Shown: positions 18,266-26,506 of the stretch, piece after piece
How positions within the stretch are numbered: the stretch's first letter is position 1
How the letters are laid out: every line of letters begins with the position of its first letter
Assembly: GCF_003313325.1 (NCBI RefSeq)
Contig: NZ_QMHQ01000001.1
Location: forward strand, 1,054,001 to 1,118,000
DNA: 64,000 nucleotides
From: Pedobacter namyangjuensis
Lineage (GTDB): Bacteria; Bacteroidota; Bacteroidia; Sphingobacteriales; Sphingobacteriaceae
Direction of reading: 5' to 3'
Notes under the pieces: generated by a model
What the model was told of the DNA's origin: nothing
The model's database searches: none
The model's input: the letters and a program-made list of their open reading frames with translations, nothing else
Program-made: the position numbers and the translations under genes

Positions 18266-18934
18266 TTATTTTGTTTGAGCTTCAGCACGAGCAATATACT
18301 CGTCAATCATGCTAGCTTCTTGGCTGTCTGGATATTCTGATTTAATTTTGTTGTAAGCTTCTGCAGCTCCTTTAAAGTCTTTTAAGTTTTCGTTAACCAA
18401 GCCTAATTTTTTAAGGAACATTGGAGAAGTGAACTTGTTACTAGCTTTATCAGCTGCTTTTTTGTAGTAAGTAGCAGCTTGTTTAAAGTCTTTTAACTCG
18501 CTGTAAGCATCGCCTAATAAGCCTAAAGCTAATGGATCTGCAACTGCACTACCTGTAGCAGTATATTTGCCTAATGCCTCAGTAGCTTTTTTGTACTCGC
18601 CTTTGCGCAAGTAAATACCGCCTAAATAAAGGTTAGCTAAGTTAGCAGATTTAGTGTTGTCATATTCTTCGGCAATTTTCTCTAAACCTGGGTAACCGCC
18701 TTCGCCGTTAATTGCTTTGTTTGATAAAGAGTCTACGCCTACATATTGTTCAGCTCTAAACATTTGGCTAGCAGCCTCGTCTGCACGATTAGGAATGTAT
18801 GAGTAGAAATAGTAAAGTGCAATTGCCAATAACGCCACAAGCGCTACGCCAATAAATAGAAAACTTTTACCGTTTTCTTCTAAAAAACTACCTTTTCTAA
18901 CTGGTTGTGTTGTTGGATTATCTTGTGTAGACAT
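18266..18934 (-). CDS. Membrane-anchored TPR protein
   Basis: 222 residues. One transmembrane helix at about 29-48 (FLFIGVALVALLAIALYYFYSY) follows a short cytoplasmic tail. The remainder is a set of tetratricopeptide repeats (NLANLYLGGIYLRKGEYKKA, PLALGLLGDAYSELKDFKQA, KKLGLVNENLKDFKGAAEAY). The layout resembles the YfgM/Tol-Pal-system TPR family, a periplasmic chaperone-like scaffold; the partner is unknown. A -7 box TATTTTTG lies at 18957-18964. Confidence 0.85.
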   Translation of the reverse strand: MSTQDNPTTQPVRKGSFLEENGKSFLFIGVALVALLAIALYYFYSYIPNRADEAASQMFRAEQYVGVDSLSNKAINGEGGYPGLEKIAEEYDNTKSANLANLYLGGIYLRKGEYKKATEALGKYTATGSAVADPLALGLLGDAYSELKDFKQAATYYKKAADKASNKFTSPMFLKKLGLVNENLKDFKGAAEAYNKIKSEYPDSQEASMIDEYIARAEAQTK

Positions 18935-19041
18935 TTATTATAAAAAATTGAGATTGCAAAAATACATTTTTCATTCAAAGTATCAACCCCTTTTTTAACT
19001 ATTTAATTAAACTTTAGTCGATTAGCAATGGCAAAAACGGT

Positions 19042-19049
19042 TAACTTTG
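19042..19049 (+). promoter_or_regulatory. -7 box of recF
   Basis: TAACTTTG matches the consensus and ends ten bases before the recF ATG at 19060. Confidence 0.5.
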
Positions 19050-19059
19050 TAGTTCAATT

Positions 19060-20163
19060 ATGTGGTTAAAAAATATTACCCTCTTAAACTTCAAGAATTA
19101 TGCTTCGGCCGAACTAAGTTTTGCCAAAACAGTTAATGCTTTTGTAGGTAACAATGGTGCAGGTAAAACAAATTTACTTGATGCTATACATTATTTGTGC
19201 CTTTGTAAAAGTTACTTTAACCCAATTGATAGTCAGCAGATTAAAACTGATGAAGATCTTTTTCTAGTGCAGGGCGATTTTGACAGAAAAGATAAAAATG
19301 AAAAGATTACTTGCGGCTTAAAACGTAACCAAAAGAAACAATTTAAGCGAAATAAGAAGGAATACGATAAATTGGCTAACCATATTGGTCTTTTTCCTCT
19401 AGTAATGATTTCGCCTAATGATGTTGGTTTAATTTTGGATGGGAGTGAGGAGCGGAGAAAGTTTATCGACAATGTAATTTCGCAAACTGATGCCCATTAT
19501 TTAGATGAGTTGATTTTATATAATCGCTATCTGTTAAATAGAAATGCTTTATTGAAGCAAATTGCTGCTACAAGAAAGTTGGATGTTGCCTTGTTAGAAA
19601 TATTGGATGATCAATTGATCGCCTCTGGCAATAAAATTTTTGAAAAAAGAAAGCAGTTTCTGCTAGATTTTATACCGCTGTTTAACCAACATTATAGTTT
19701 TATTAGCGATAACGCCGAAGTTGTGTCGCTGAGCTACCAATCTCAGCTTAACGAGCACTCTTTTGCCGATTTGTTAAAGGATAGCTTGGAAAAAGATAGG
19801 ATTTTAGAGCGAACTACCACCGGAATTCATAAAGATGAACTATCATTTGCAATTAGAGATATGCCCCTTAAAAAATTTGGTTCTCAAGGGCAACAGAAGT
19901 CGTTTTTAATAGCATTGAAGTTAGCACAATATAGTTATTTGCAAAAGTTTAGAGCGTTTAAACCTTTACTTTTGTTAGATGATATTTTTGATAAGCTAGA
20001 TGATTTACGGGTAAAAAAGTTAATGGAAATGGTATCTCACCATGATTTTGGTCAGATTTTTTTAACAGATACTGGAAAAGAAAGGGTGTTAACCATTTTT
20101 AAAGAGATAAATGTTGATGTAACTTTGTTTGAAGTAGCTAACGGAACTATAGAAAATGCGTAA
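19060..20163 (+). CDS. recF: DNA replication and repair protein RecF
   Basis: 367 residues beginning MWLKNITLLNFKNY. Walker A VGNNGAGKTNLLDAIHYL is near residue 30, the signature KKFGSQGQQKSFLIALKLAQ near residue 268 and Walker B PLLLLDDIFDKLDD near residue 304. RecF is an SMC-like ATPase that loads RecA at gapped DNA. It overlaps the following DUF721 gene by eight bases. Confidence 0.95.
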   Translation: MWLKNITLLNFKNYASAELSFAKTVNAFVGNNGAGKTNLLDAIHYLCLCKSYFNPIDSQQIKTDEDLFLVQGDFDRKDKNEKITCGLKRNQKKQFKRNKKEYDKLANHIGLFPLVMISPNDVGLILDGSEERRKFIDNVISQTDAHYLDELILYNRYLLNRNALLKQIAATRKLDVALLEILDDQLIASGNKIFEKRKQFLLDFIPLFNQHYSFISDNAEVVSLSYQSQLNEHSFADLLKDSLEKDRILERTTTGIHKDELSFAIRDMPLKKFGSQGQQKSFLIALKLAQYSYLQKFRAFKPLLLLDDIFDKLDDLRVKKLMEMVSHHDFGQIFLTDTGKERVLTIFKEINVDVTLFEVANGTIENA

Positions 20164-20446
20164 ACCTAATGATGTTACTTTAAAGGAAGCGATTACAAAA
20201 ATGTTATCGGTTTACCGTTTGCGTGGCAAATATGATGAAACTGGTGTAGTTGCATTTTGGCCAGAACTAATGGGTACGGCAATCGCTAACCGTACTACAC
20301 AGATTTACGTTAACAACAAAAAGTTATTTGTAAGGATAGAATCTTCGGTCATAAAAAATGAATTGTTGATAGTTAGAACGGGCATCATTCAAAAATTGAA
20401 TGAACATGCCGGTGGCGAAGTGATTACCGAAATAATATTTCTATAA
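20156..20446 (+). CDS. DUF721 / DciA-like protein
   Basis: 96 residues matching the DUF721 pattern (AITKMLSVYRLRGKYDETGVVAFWPELMG, NRTTQIYVNNKKLFVRIESSVIKNEL). Proteins of this family include DciA, a loader or partner of the replicative helicase DnaB, and commonly follow recF. It overlaps recF by eight bases, suggesting coupled translation. Confidence 0.85.
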   Translation: MRKPNDVTLKEAITKMLSVYRLRGKYDETGVVAFWPELMGTAIANRTTQIYVNNKKLFVRIESSVIKNELLIVRTGIIQKLNEHAGGEVITEIIFL

Positions 20447-20477
20447 AAAAGCCAATGCTAAGCATCGGCTTTTTTTA
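20444..20477 (+). terminator. Terminator after the recF-DUF721 operon
   Basis: AAAAAAGCCAATGC and GCATCGGCTTTTTTT form a stem with one mismatch and a T-run directly after the DUF721 stop. Confidence 0.75.
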
Positions 20478-20553
20478 TAGTCTTTCACATCGGGTTTATC
20501 GAAACGTTTACAATAATTACCCAATGACAAATTAATTTAAGAATTGACTGTTT

Positions 20554-20727
20554 TTAATCTCTACCGCCGAAAACTTTTGATATTAACCAAATTATCAGGG
20601 CTAAAACAATTACTACTACTATTATTCCGGTCCACATGCCGGCTTCAAATATTCCTGTAATTAAATCGCAACTAGTAAGCGTTGTACATAATAGGGCAAC
20701 AAGTGCCAGTGGTGTATATTTTTTCAT
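20554..20727 (-). CDS. Small lipoprotein with one C-terminal membrane helix
   Basis: 57 residues from the ATG at 20727; an earlier in-frame ATG at 20757 would precede the signal peptide. It begins MKKYTPLALVALLCTTLTSC, a lipoprotein signal with Cys 20, followed by a strong hydrophobic helix (MWTGIIVVVIVLALIIWLISKVF) and a charged tail GGRD. Such tiny proteins are common in Bacteroidota; the function is unknown. Confidence 0.7.
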   Translation of the reverse strand: MKKYTPLALVALLCTTLTSCDLITGIFEAGMWTGIIVVVIVLALIIWLISKVFGGRD

Positions 20728-20787
20728 GTGATTGATGTTAATTTCGTAAATAAACATCCAGAATCACTAATAGTTTGACGTTTTTAA

Positions 20788-21558
20788 TTATTCGTCGCCA
20801 ACTTTAATTAATTCAACCTCAAAAATTAAAGTGCTGTACGGTTTAATTTGTCCAGCATCTCTCGATCCGTATGCTAGGTTATAAGGAATCCAGAAGCGAT
20901 ATTTAGCACCTGGTTTCATCAGTTGTAAGCCCTCTGTCCACCCTGGGATAACTTGATTTAAACCGAAAGAAGTTGGCTGTCCACGATCATAAGAGCTATC
21001 AAATTGAGTACCGTCTAATAAAGTGCCTTTGTAGTTTACCGTTACTTTGTCTGTAGCAAGAGGAGCAACGCCTGCACCTTCAGTTAAAACCTCGTATTGC
21101 AAACCACTTGCAGTAGTTTTAATGTTCGGCTTAGTTTTATTTTGCGCTAAAAAAGCTTTACCTTGGTTTATAGTGCCAGCATATTTTTCTTTATCCATTT
21201 CTTCGCGTTTAGCACTAAAACTCTGAAATAGCGAAGTAATCACTTCTTGGCATTGCTGTTCTGTTAAAGCTGGATTAGTATTGGTAAAGGAAGATTTTAA
21301 GCCAGCAATCATTTGATCGTAATTTAAACTTGTTAAACCACCAGCTTTTAATTGACTAGCCATAGAAAAACCAAAAGCATAACTAGCAGAATCTAATTTG
21401 TTTTTAAAGGGTGCAGGTTTAGCCACAGGTTTTGGAGCTGTTTTGGTAACAGTTGCTGTAGTTTTTTTTACAGGTACAGCCGGTTTCTTAGCCGTTGTTT
21501 GTGCGTTAACACCGTAAGCTGCTACGGTAAGTAAAGTAGCTAGAAAAATCTTTTTCAT
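20788..21558 (-). CDS. FKBP-type peptidyl-prolyl cis-trans isomerase, secreted
   Basis: 256 residues: signal peptide (MKKIFLATLLTVAAYGVNAQ), a low-complexity Lys/Pro/Thr-rich linker, a helical dimerisation region like FkpA (SYAFGFSMASQLK), then an FKBP domain with VTVNYKGTLLDGTQFDSSYDRG, FGLNQVIPGWTEGLQLM and PYNLAYGSRDAG. It should act as a periplasmic folding catalyst. Confidence 0.93.
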   Translation of the reverse strand: MKKIFLATLLTVAAYGVNAQTTAKKPAVPVKKTTATVTKTAPKPVAKPAPFKNKLDSASYAFGFSMASQLKAGGLTSLNYDQMIAGLKSSFTNTNPALTEQQCQEVITSLFQSFSAKREEMDKEKYAGTINQGKAFLAQNKTKPNIKTTASGLQYEVLTEGAGVAPLATDKVTVNYKGTLLDGTQFDSSYDRGQPTSFGLNQVIPGWTEGLQLMKPGAKYRFWIPYNLAYGSRDAGQIKPYSTLIFEVELIKVGDE

Positions 21559-21602
21559 TTATTATTTATTAAAGGTCAAAAGATACAAAATAAATTATCC
21601 TA

Positions 21603-21642
21603 TAAAAAAGCGTTACCCTTTTTACAGAATAACGCTTTTGTT
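21603..21642 (-). terminator. Terminator after ndk
   Basis: Minus-strand AAAGCGTTA/TAACGCTTT stem around a 14-base loop, followed by TTTTT, 30 bases past the ndk stop. Confidence 0.7.
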
Positions 21643-21669
21643 AGTATAGTTATTTTTTTTGATAAGCGT

Positions 21670-22089
21670 TTAGAAACGCTCAGCAGCAGTAAAGAAGAAA
21701 TCACCTTCAATTGCAGCATTCTCGTCAGAATCAGAACCGTGAACGGCATTTGCATCAATAGATTTTGCATATTTCTGACGGATAGTACCTTCTGCAGCTT
21801 CTGCTGGGTTAGTAGCACCAATTAATTTTCTAAAGTCTTCGATAGCGTTATCTTTTTCTAAGATTGCAGCAACGATAGGTCCAGAAGACATGAAGCTTAC
21901 TAAATCGCCGTAGAAAGGACGCTCTTTGTGAATCTCATAAAACTTTCCAGCAGTTTCTTCTGTTAGCTGAGTGTATTTTAAAGCAATAATTTTAAAACCT
22001 GCGTTGGTAATATCGTTTATGATTGCGCCAATATGCCCGTTTGCAACAGCGTCAGGCTTAATCATGGTAAATGTTCTATTTGTGCTCAT
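21670..22089 (-). CDS. ndk: Nucleoside diphosphate kinase
   Basis: 139 residues from the ATG at 22089 ([15 protein letters not shown]), the usual N-terminus; an in-frame ATG at 22125 would add 12 unrelated residues. The catalytic histidine is in [12 protein letters not shown]. It transfers gamma-phosphates between nucleotides in the cytoplasm. A -7 box TATTTTTG lies at 22115-22122, between the two possible starts, which supports the shorter one. Confidence 0.95.
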   Translation of the reverse strand: MSTNRTFTMIKPDAVANGHIGAIINDITNAGFKIIALKYTQLTEETAGKFYEIHKERPFYGDLVSFMSSGPIVAAILEKDNAIEDFRKLIGATNPAEAAEGTIRQKYAKSIDANAVHGSDSDENAAIEGDFFFTAAERF

Positions 22090-22184
22090 TTGAAATTTGT
22101 TTTGAAATTTTCTGCAAAAATACAATTCTTTAACTTAATATTAAAGCTTAGAGAATAAAAGCTATCTATTATACCTAAAATTAT

Positions 22185-22192
22185 TAGCTTTG
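22185..22192 (+). promoter_or_regulatory. -7 box of the DHH phosphoesterase gene
   Basis: TAGCTTTG matches TAnnTTTG and ends 13 bases before the ATG at 22206. Confidence 0.5.
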
Positions 22193-22205
22193 CAGGCGAA
22201 AATTT

Positions 22206-23216
22206 ATGATATCAATTTCAGAATTAAAAACGTTACTGGCTACGCCACAAAAAATTGTAATTACAACGCATCATAAACCTGATGGCGATGCAATGGGCTC
22301 TTCACTAGGTCTGTATGCTTTTTTAATTCAAAAAGGACATCATGTTAGCGTAATTACGCCTACGGACTACCCGGATTTTTTGCATTGGATGCCGAATAAC
22401 AGCGATGTTATTATTTTTACCGAGGCTATAGCAAAATCTATTGAGTTAGTAAACGAAGCAGATTTAATATTTTGCTGTGATTTTAATACACTTAGCAGGA
22501 TAAACGACTTAGGTGAACATATCCGTAACGCACCAGGCTTAAAGTTGATGATTGATCATCATCTTGAACCTGAAGATTTTGATGATTATCGCCATTGGAA
22601 CATTAATGCTTGTGCTGCAGCTCAATTGGTTTATGATTTTATCAAAAATGAGTTAAAGGAAGAAGAACTGATTAATAAAGATGTTGCAACCTGCCTTTAC
22701 ACAGGTATTATGACAGATTCAGGCTCATTCCGTTTTCCATCGGCTAATTCCTCCGTTTATCGCATTGCGGCAGATTTAATAGATTTAGGCGCAGAACATT
22801 GGAGGATACACCAATTGGTATACGATAACGCCTCTGAAAACCGTTTACGCTTTTTAGGTTATTGTCTCTCTAACAAATTAGAAATTTTTAGAGAATTTAA
22901 TGTAGCAATGATTACTGTAAATGCCGAGGAACTAAGCAAATTTGACATTGCAACTGGAGATACTGAAGGGATTGTTAATTATGCTTTATCTATTAACGGC
23001 ATTAAGTTGGCAGCCTTTATTATTGAAAGACCAGATAGGGTTAAATTATCTTTACGCTCAACCGGAGATTTTCCGGCAAATGAGATTTGTAAGAAATATT
23101 TTAACGGAGGCGGACACAGAAATGCAGCAGGTGGTGCTTCAGACAAAAACTTGGCAGATACTGTTGCGGAATTCAAATCAATTTTACCAGAATATAAAAC
23201 GCAATTATTTCAATAA
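22206..23216 (+). CDS. DHH-family phosphoesterase (NrnA-like oligoribonuclease / pAp phosphatase)
   Basis: 336 residues with TTHHKPDGDAMGSSLGL, FCCDFN, MIDHHLEP and the DHHA1 motif FNGGGHRNAAGG. This is the single-domain NrnA/bifunctional family that degrades nanoRNAs, linear cyclic-dinucleotide products or pAp with manganese. Which substrate is used here cannot be decided from sequence. It is followed by an FKBP gene 54 bases downstream. Confidence 0.92.
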   Translation: MISISELKTLLATPQKIVITTHHKPDGDAMGSSLGLYAFLIQKGHHVSVITPTDYPDFLHWMPNNSDVIIFTEAIAKSIELVNEADLIFCCDFNTLSRINDLGEHIRNAPGLKLMIDHHLEPEDFDDYRHWNINACAAAQLVYDFIKNELKEEELINKDVATCLYTGIMTDSGSFRFPSANSSVYRIAADLIDLGAEHWRIHQLVYDNASENRLRFLGYCLSNKLEIFREFNVAMITVNAEELSKFDIATGDTEGIVNYALSINGIKLAAFIIERPDRVKLSLRSTGDFPANEICKKYFNGGGHRNAAGGASDKNLADTVAEFKSILPEYKTQLFQ

Positions 23217-23270
23217 ATATTAGCTTTTAAGGCTATCAAAACCAAAAAACAAATAGAAATTATAATTAAA

Positions 23271-24263
23271 ATGAAAAAAAGTTTAGTAATTCTTTTAGCA
23301 GCAACTTTAGGTTTAGCGGCTTGTAACCAAGAGAAAAAAGGCGAAGGTGGTTTGCTTTATACAATCCACAATTCTGAAGGGAAAGAGAAAATTAAGGAAG
23401 GTGATATCGTGAAAATGAACTTTGTTCAGAAAAATGATAAAGATTCTGTTATTAGCAGTACTTATGAGGCAGAAATGGCTCAGATTTTCCCTGTACAAAA
23501 AAGAATGTACGCTGGTGATATCCAAGACGTATTAACTTTATTTGGAGAAGGCGATAGCGCTACATTTAAAATCAATTTAGATACTTTGGCTAAACACAAC
23601 AATAACCAGCCTAAACCAGAGCAGTTTAAAAACGATAAATACATCACGTTTACAGTTAAAATTGAAAAAGTTTTCAAAAAGAATGCAGGCGAAGCTGATT
23701 CAGTATTCAACAAAAGAGCTAACGATTTTTTCCAAGCAGATTACAAAACTAGCATGGATAAGTTAAAAGCTGCTGAAGATGCTAAAATTAAAGCTTACGT
23801 TGCTGACAAAGGCTTAAAAGTTACAACTTCTGCAAGTGGCTTAAATTATGTTATTGAAAAACCAGGTGATGCTACAAGACCAGCTTTAGGCGATACAGTG
23901 GAAATTAATTACACTGGTAGATCTACTAAAAAAGGTACAGATGGTAAATACCGAGTTTTTGATACTAGCGACGAGAAGATTGCTAAAGAAAACAATAAAG
24001 TACAAATGGGCAGAACTTATGGCCCAACTAAAATGGTAATGGGAGAAACTGTACCAGGTTTCACAGAAACATTGCAGTTGATCGGTCAAGGTGGTAAAGT
24101 TTCAGTTGTTATCCCTTCTAAATTAGGTTATGGCGAACAAGGTATTCCGCAAGAGAAAATCGGTCCGTATTCTCCATTAGCTTTTGATGTAGAAATCGTT
24201 AAAATTATTAAAGGTAAAGGCGCTCCAGTGGCACCAGCCGCTCCGGTAATGACACAACCATAA
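23271..24263 (+). CDS. FKBP-type peptidyl-prolyl isomerase lipoprotein
   Basis: 330 residues with lipoprotein signal MKKSLVILLAATLGLAAC (Cys 18). An N-terminal degenerate FKBP-like half (EGDIVKMNFVQKND...TFKINLDTLAK) is followed by a C-terminal FKBP domain (GDTVEINYTGR, MVMGETVPGFTETLQLI, PSKLGYGEQGIPQEKIGPYSPL). The tail is rich in Pro/Ala. It probably assists folding of envelope proteins. Confidence 0.92.
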   Translation: MKKSLVILLAATLGLAACNQEKKGEGGLLYTIHNSEGKEKIKEGDIVKMNFVQKNDKDSVISSTYEAEMAQIFPVQKRMYAGDIQDVLTLFGEGDSATFKINLDTLAKHNNNQPKPEQFKNDKYITFTVKIEKVFKKNAGEADSVFNKRANDFFQADYKTSMDKLKAAEDAKIKAYVADKGLKVTTSASGLNYVIEKPGDATRPALGDTVEINYTGRSTKKGTDGKYRVFDTSDEKIAKENNKVQMGRTYGPTKMVMGETVPGFTETLQLIGQGGKVSVVIPSKLGYGEQGIPQEKIGPYSPLAFDVEIVKIIKGKGAPVAPAAPVMTQP

Positions 24264-24288
24264 TATCAAAAATTATTTGAGAAAGCCC

Positions 24289-24317
24289 TGTCTGTTTTAG
24301 ATAGGGCTTTTTTTTGT
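24289..24317 (+). terminator. Terminator after the FKBP lipoprotein gene
   Basis: AAAGCCCT and AGGGCTTT form a stem around a 13-base loop, with TTTTTTTT following. Confidence 0.75.
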
Positions 24318-24345
24318 GCCTATATTTGTTCCCACATTTTATAAA

Positions 24346-24353
24346 TACCTTTG
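24346..24353 (+). promoter_or_regulatory. Promoter of tatD overlapping the start region
   Basis: TTTG at 24325-24328, 17 bases, then TACCTTTG at 24346-24353, ending four bases before the ATG at 24358. It decides in favour of the 24358 start over the in-frame ATG at 24316. Confidence 0.55.
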
Positions 24354-24357
24354 CGCA

Positions 24358-25125
24358 ATGTTACTAACCGATACCCATACGCACTTATACTACGAAACAG
24401 ATTTAGAGAAACAAGCGCAATTAATGGAGCGTTGTTTCGCTTTTGATGTAAACCGACTTTTTTTGCCTAACGTAGATGTAAAATCTATCAAAATGATTGA
24501 CGATTTGGTGTCAAAATATCCAGATAATTGTTTTGCAATGGCTGGTTTGCATCCTTGCGATGTTAAAGAAGGCTATCAAGAACAATTAGCCTTAATTTAC
24601 AACAGCATAGCTGGAAGGAAAATTTATGCCATAGGCGAAATTGGAATCGATTTATATTGGGATAAAACAACATTATCCATACAACAAGACGCCTTTAAGC
24701 AACAAATAAATTGGGCTAAGGAGTTAGATTTGCCGTTTGTTATCCATTGTCGAGAAGCATTTGATGAGGTTTTTGAAGTATTGGAAGAAATGAACGATGA
24801 GAAAATGAGAGGCATTTTCCATTGTTTTACAGGTAATCTAGAGCAAGCCAGAAGAGCAATTAGCTTAGGTTTTTATTTAGGCATTGGCGGTGTAGTAACC
24901 TATAAAAAAGCTGGTTTAGATCTTGTATTGGCCGATGTTCCGCTTAAGAACATTCTGCTAGAAACCGACTCGCCTTACTTAGCGCCAGTTCCGTATCGTG
25001 GCAAGCCAAATGAGAGTAGTTACCTGATTCATATAGCGCAAAAAGTAGCCGATATTTACGATGTAAGCTTAGAAGAAGTTGCTAATGTTACAACCGAGAA
25101 CTCGAAAAAGATATTTGGGATTTAG
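24358..25125 (+). CDS. tatD: TatD-family metal-dependent deoxyribonuclease
   Basis: 255 residues from ATG 24358, beginning MLLTDTHTHLYY with the metal-binding HTH pair. Further ligands are in GEIGIDLYW, VIHCREAF, GIFHCFTGN and LLETDSPYLAP. TatD enzymes are cytoplasmic 3'-5' DNases of the amidohydrolase fold. Family length is normal. Confidence 0.94.
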   Translation: MLLTDTHTHLYYETDLEKQAQLMERCFAFDVNRLFLPNVDVKSIKMIDDLVSKYPDNCFAMAGLHPCDVKEGYQEQLALIYNSIAGRKIYAIGEIGIDLYWDKTTLSIQQDAFKQQINWAKELDLPFVIHCREAFDEVFEVLEEMNDEKMRGIFHCFTGNLEQARRAISLGFYLGIGGVVTYKKAGLDLVLADVPLKNILLETDSPYLAPVPYRGKPNESSYLIHIAQKVADIYDVSLEEVANVTTENSKKIFGI

Positions 25126-25348
25126 TTTTTAACCGCAAAGAGCGCTAAGGACGCAAAGAATAATAAGTCTTAAGCAAATATGTTAGTTTGTAATTAATTT
25201 AACGGGTTGTTTTTCAGTTGTTTGGTTAATTGTGTTGGGTGGCTAAAAAGAGTTGTAAATAACTTCAAGTACCAATTAACAATTCCTTTCGGTCTTTGAT
25301 TCTTTGCAGTTATTTTAATGCTAATTCCCTATATCTTTGCGTTTAATT

Positions 25349-25356
25349 TATCTTTG
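25349..25356 (+). promoter_or_regulatory. -7 box immediately before the asparaginase start
   Basis: TATCTTTG at 25349-25356 ends six bases before the ATG at 25363; a second copy of the same octamer is at 25332-25339. The gap 25126-25362 also has a repeat-like AACCGCAAAGAGCGCTAAGG at 25131-25150 that recurs in unrelated bacterial intergenic regions. Confidence 0.45.
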
Positions 25357-25362
25357 CACTGT

Positions 25363-26379
25363 ATGACCAAAATATTAATCATCTATACTGGCGGAACCAT
25401 TGGTATGGTTAACGACGCTAAAACCGGTACGCTTATTCCATTCGATTTTGAGCAAATACAGCATAATGTTCCCGAACTTGCCCGATTAGATTACCAACTT
25501 TCCGTTCATTCGTTCAATCCAATATTAGATTCTTCTAACATGGATCCGGTAGTTTGGGCAAAATTAGCTAGCCTAATTGAAGAAAAGTATAACGATTACG
25601 ATGGTTTTGTGGTTTTGCATGGCTCAGATACCATGTCGTTTACTGCATCTGCTTTAAGTTTTATGTTGCAAAATTTGGCTAAACCGGTTGTTTTAACTGG
25701 TTCTCAATTGCCTATAGGTGAGATTAGAACAGATGCAAAAGAGAATTTAATTACTGCTTTAGAAATTGCTGCCACCAAAAAAGATGGTAAAGCAATGGTG
25801 CCAGAAGTTTGTGTGTATTTCGATTATCAGTTATTTAGAGGCAATCGTTCTATCAAAAATAACTCAGAAAAATTCGAAGCTTTTTCGTCACCAAATTATC
25901 CGATTTTGGCCGAGGCCGGTGTAAATTTAGATTTCTTTCCAAATTACATTCTTCCAAACCCAACCGAAGAATTTAAAATCCATACCAACTTTAACAGTAA
26001 TATCGGCGTGCTTAAAATGTATCCCGGTATTACAGAAAATGCCGTTAAGGCAATAACAGAAGCAAATGTAGACGCCATTGTTTTAGAGGCTTTCGGCTCT
26101 GGCAATACCACTACGGCCGAATGGTTTTTAAACTGTTTAGAACAAGCCATACAAAACGGAAAGATTATCGTAGACATTTCTCAGTGCAAGGGTGGTGCTG
26201 TGCAATTAGGTTTGTACGAAACCAGTAGAAGACTGCAACAAATGGGTGTTTTAAGTGGCTACGACATGACTTTTGAAACCACCGTAACTAAATTGATGTA
26301 CTTAATGGGACAAAATTTAGCTAAAGCAGAGGTTAGAAAACAAATGGAACAATCTATCCGTGGCGAGCTAACAGCATAA
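25363..26379 (+). CDS. ansA: Type I L-asparaginase
   Basis: 338 residues from ATG 25363; the in-frame ATG at 25318 would place both -7 boxes inside the gene. Active-site motifs are IYTGGTIGMV near residue 10 and VLHGSDTMSFTASALSFML near residue 84, the two conserved threonine regions of asparaginases. There is no signal peptide, so it is a cytoplasmic type I enzyme hydrolysing asparagine to aspartate and ammonia. Confidence 0.93.
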   Translation: MTKILIIYTGGTIGMVNDAKTGTLIPFDFEQIQHNVPELARLDYQLSVHSFNPILDSSNMDPVVWAKLASLIEEKYNDYDGFVVLHGSDTMSFTASALSFMLQNLAKPVVLTGSQLPIGEIRTDAKENLITALEIAATKKDGKAMVPEVCVYFDYQLFRGNRSIKNNSEKFEAFSSPNYPILAEAGVNLDFFPNYILPNPTEEFKIHTNFNSNIGVLKMYPGITENAVKAITEANVDAIVLEAFGSGNTTTAEWFLNCLEQAIQNGKIIVDISQCKGGAVQLGLYETSRRLQQMGVLSGYDMTFETTVTKLMYLMGQNLAKAEVRKQMEQSIRGELTA

Positions 26380-26450
26380 CATTTCGCTCAAGCAAAAGTA
26401 AAATTACGGCAATTATGACTAAAATCATTCTGCTTTAAATTTTAATGGCT

Positions 26451-26458
26451 TATTTTTG
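26451..26458 (+). promoter_or_regulatory. -7 box of the MBL-rhodanese gene
   Basis: TATTTTTG matches TAnnTTTG, 48 bases before the chosen ATG at 26507. Confidence 0.45.
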
Positions 26459-26506
26459 CTCAATGTGATAAGATCGCTATCACATCTCATTAACAAATCT
26501 AAAGAA

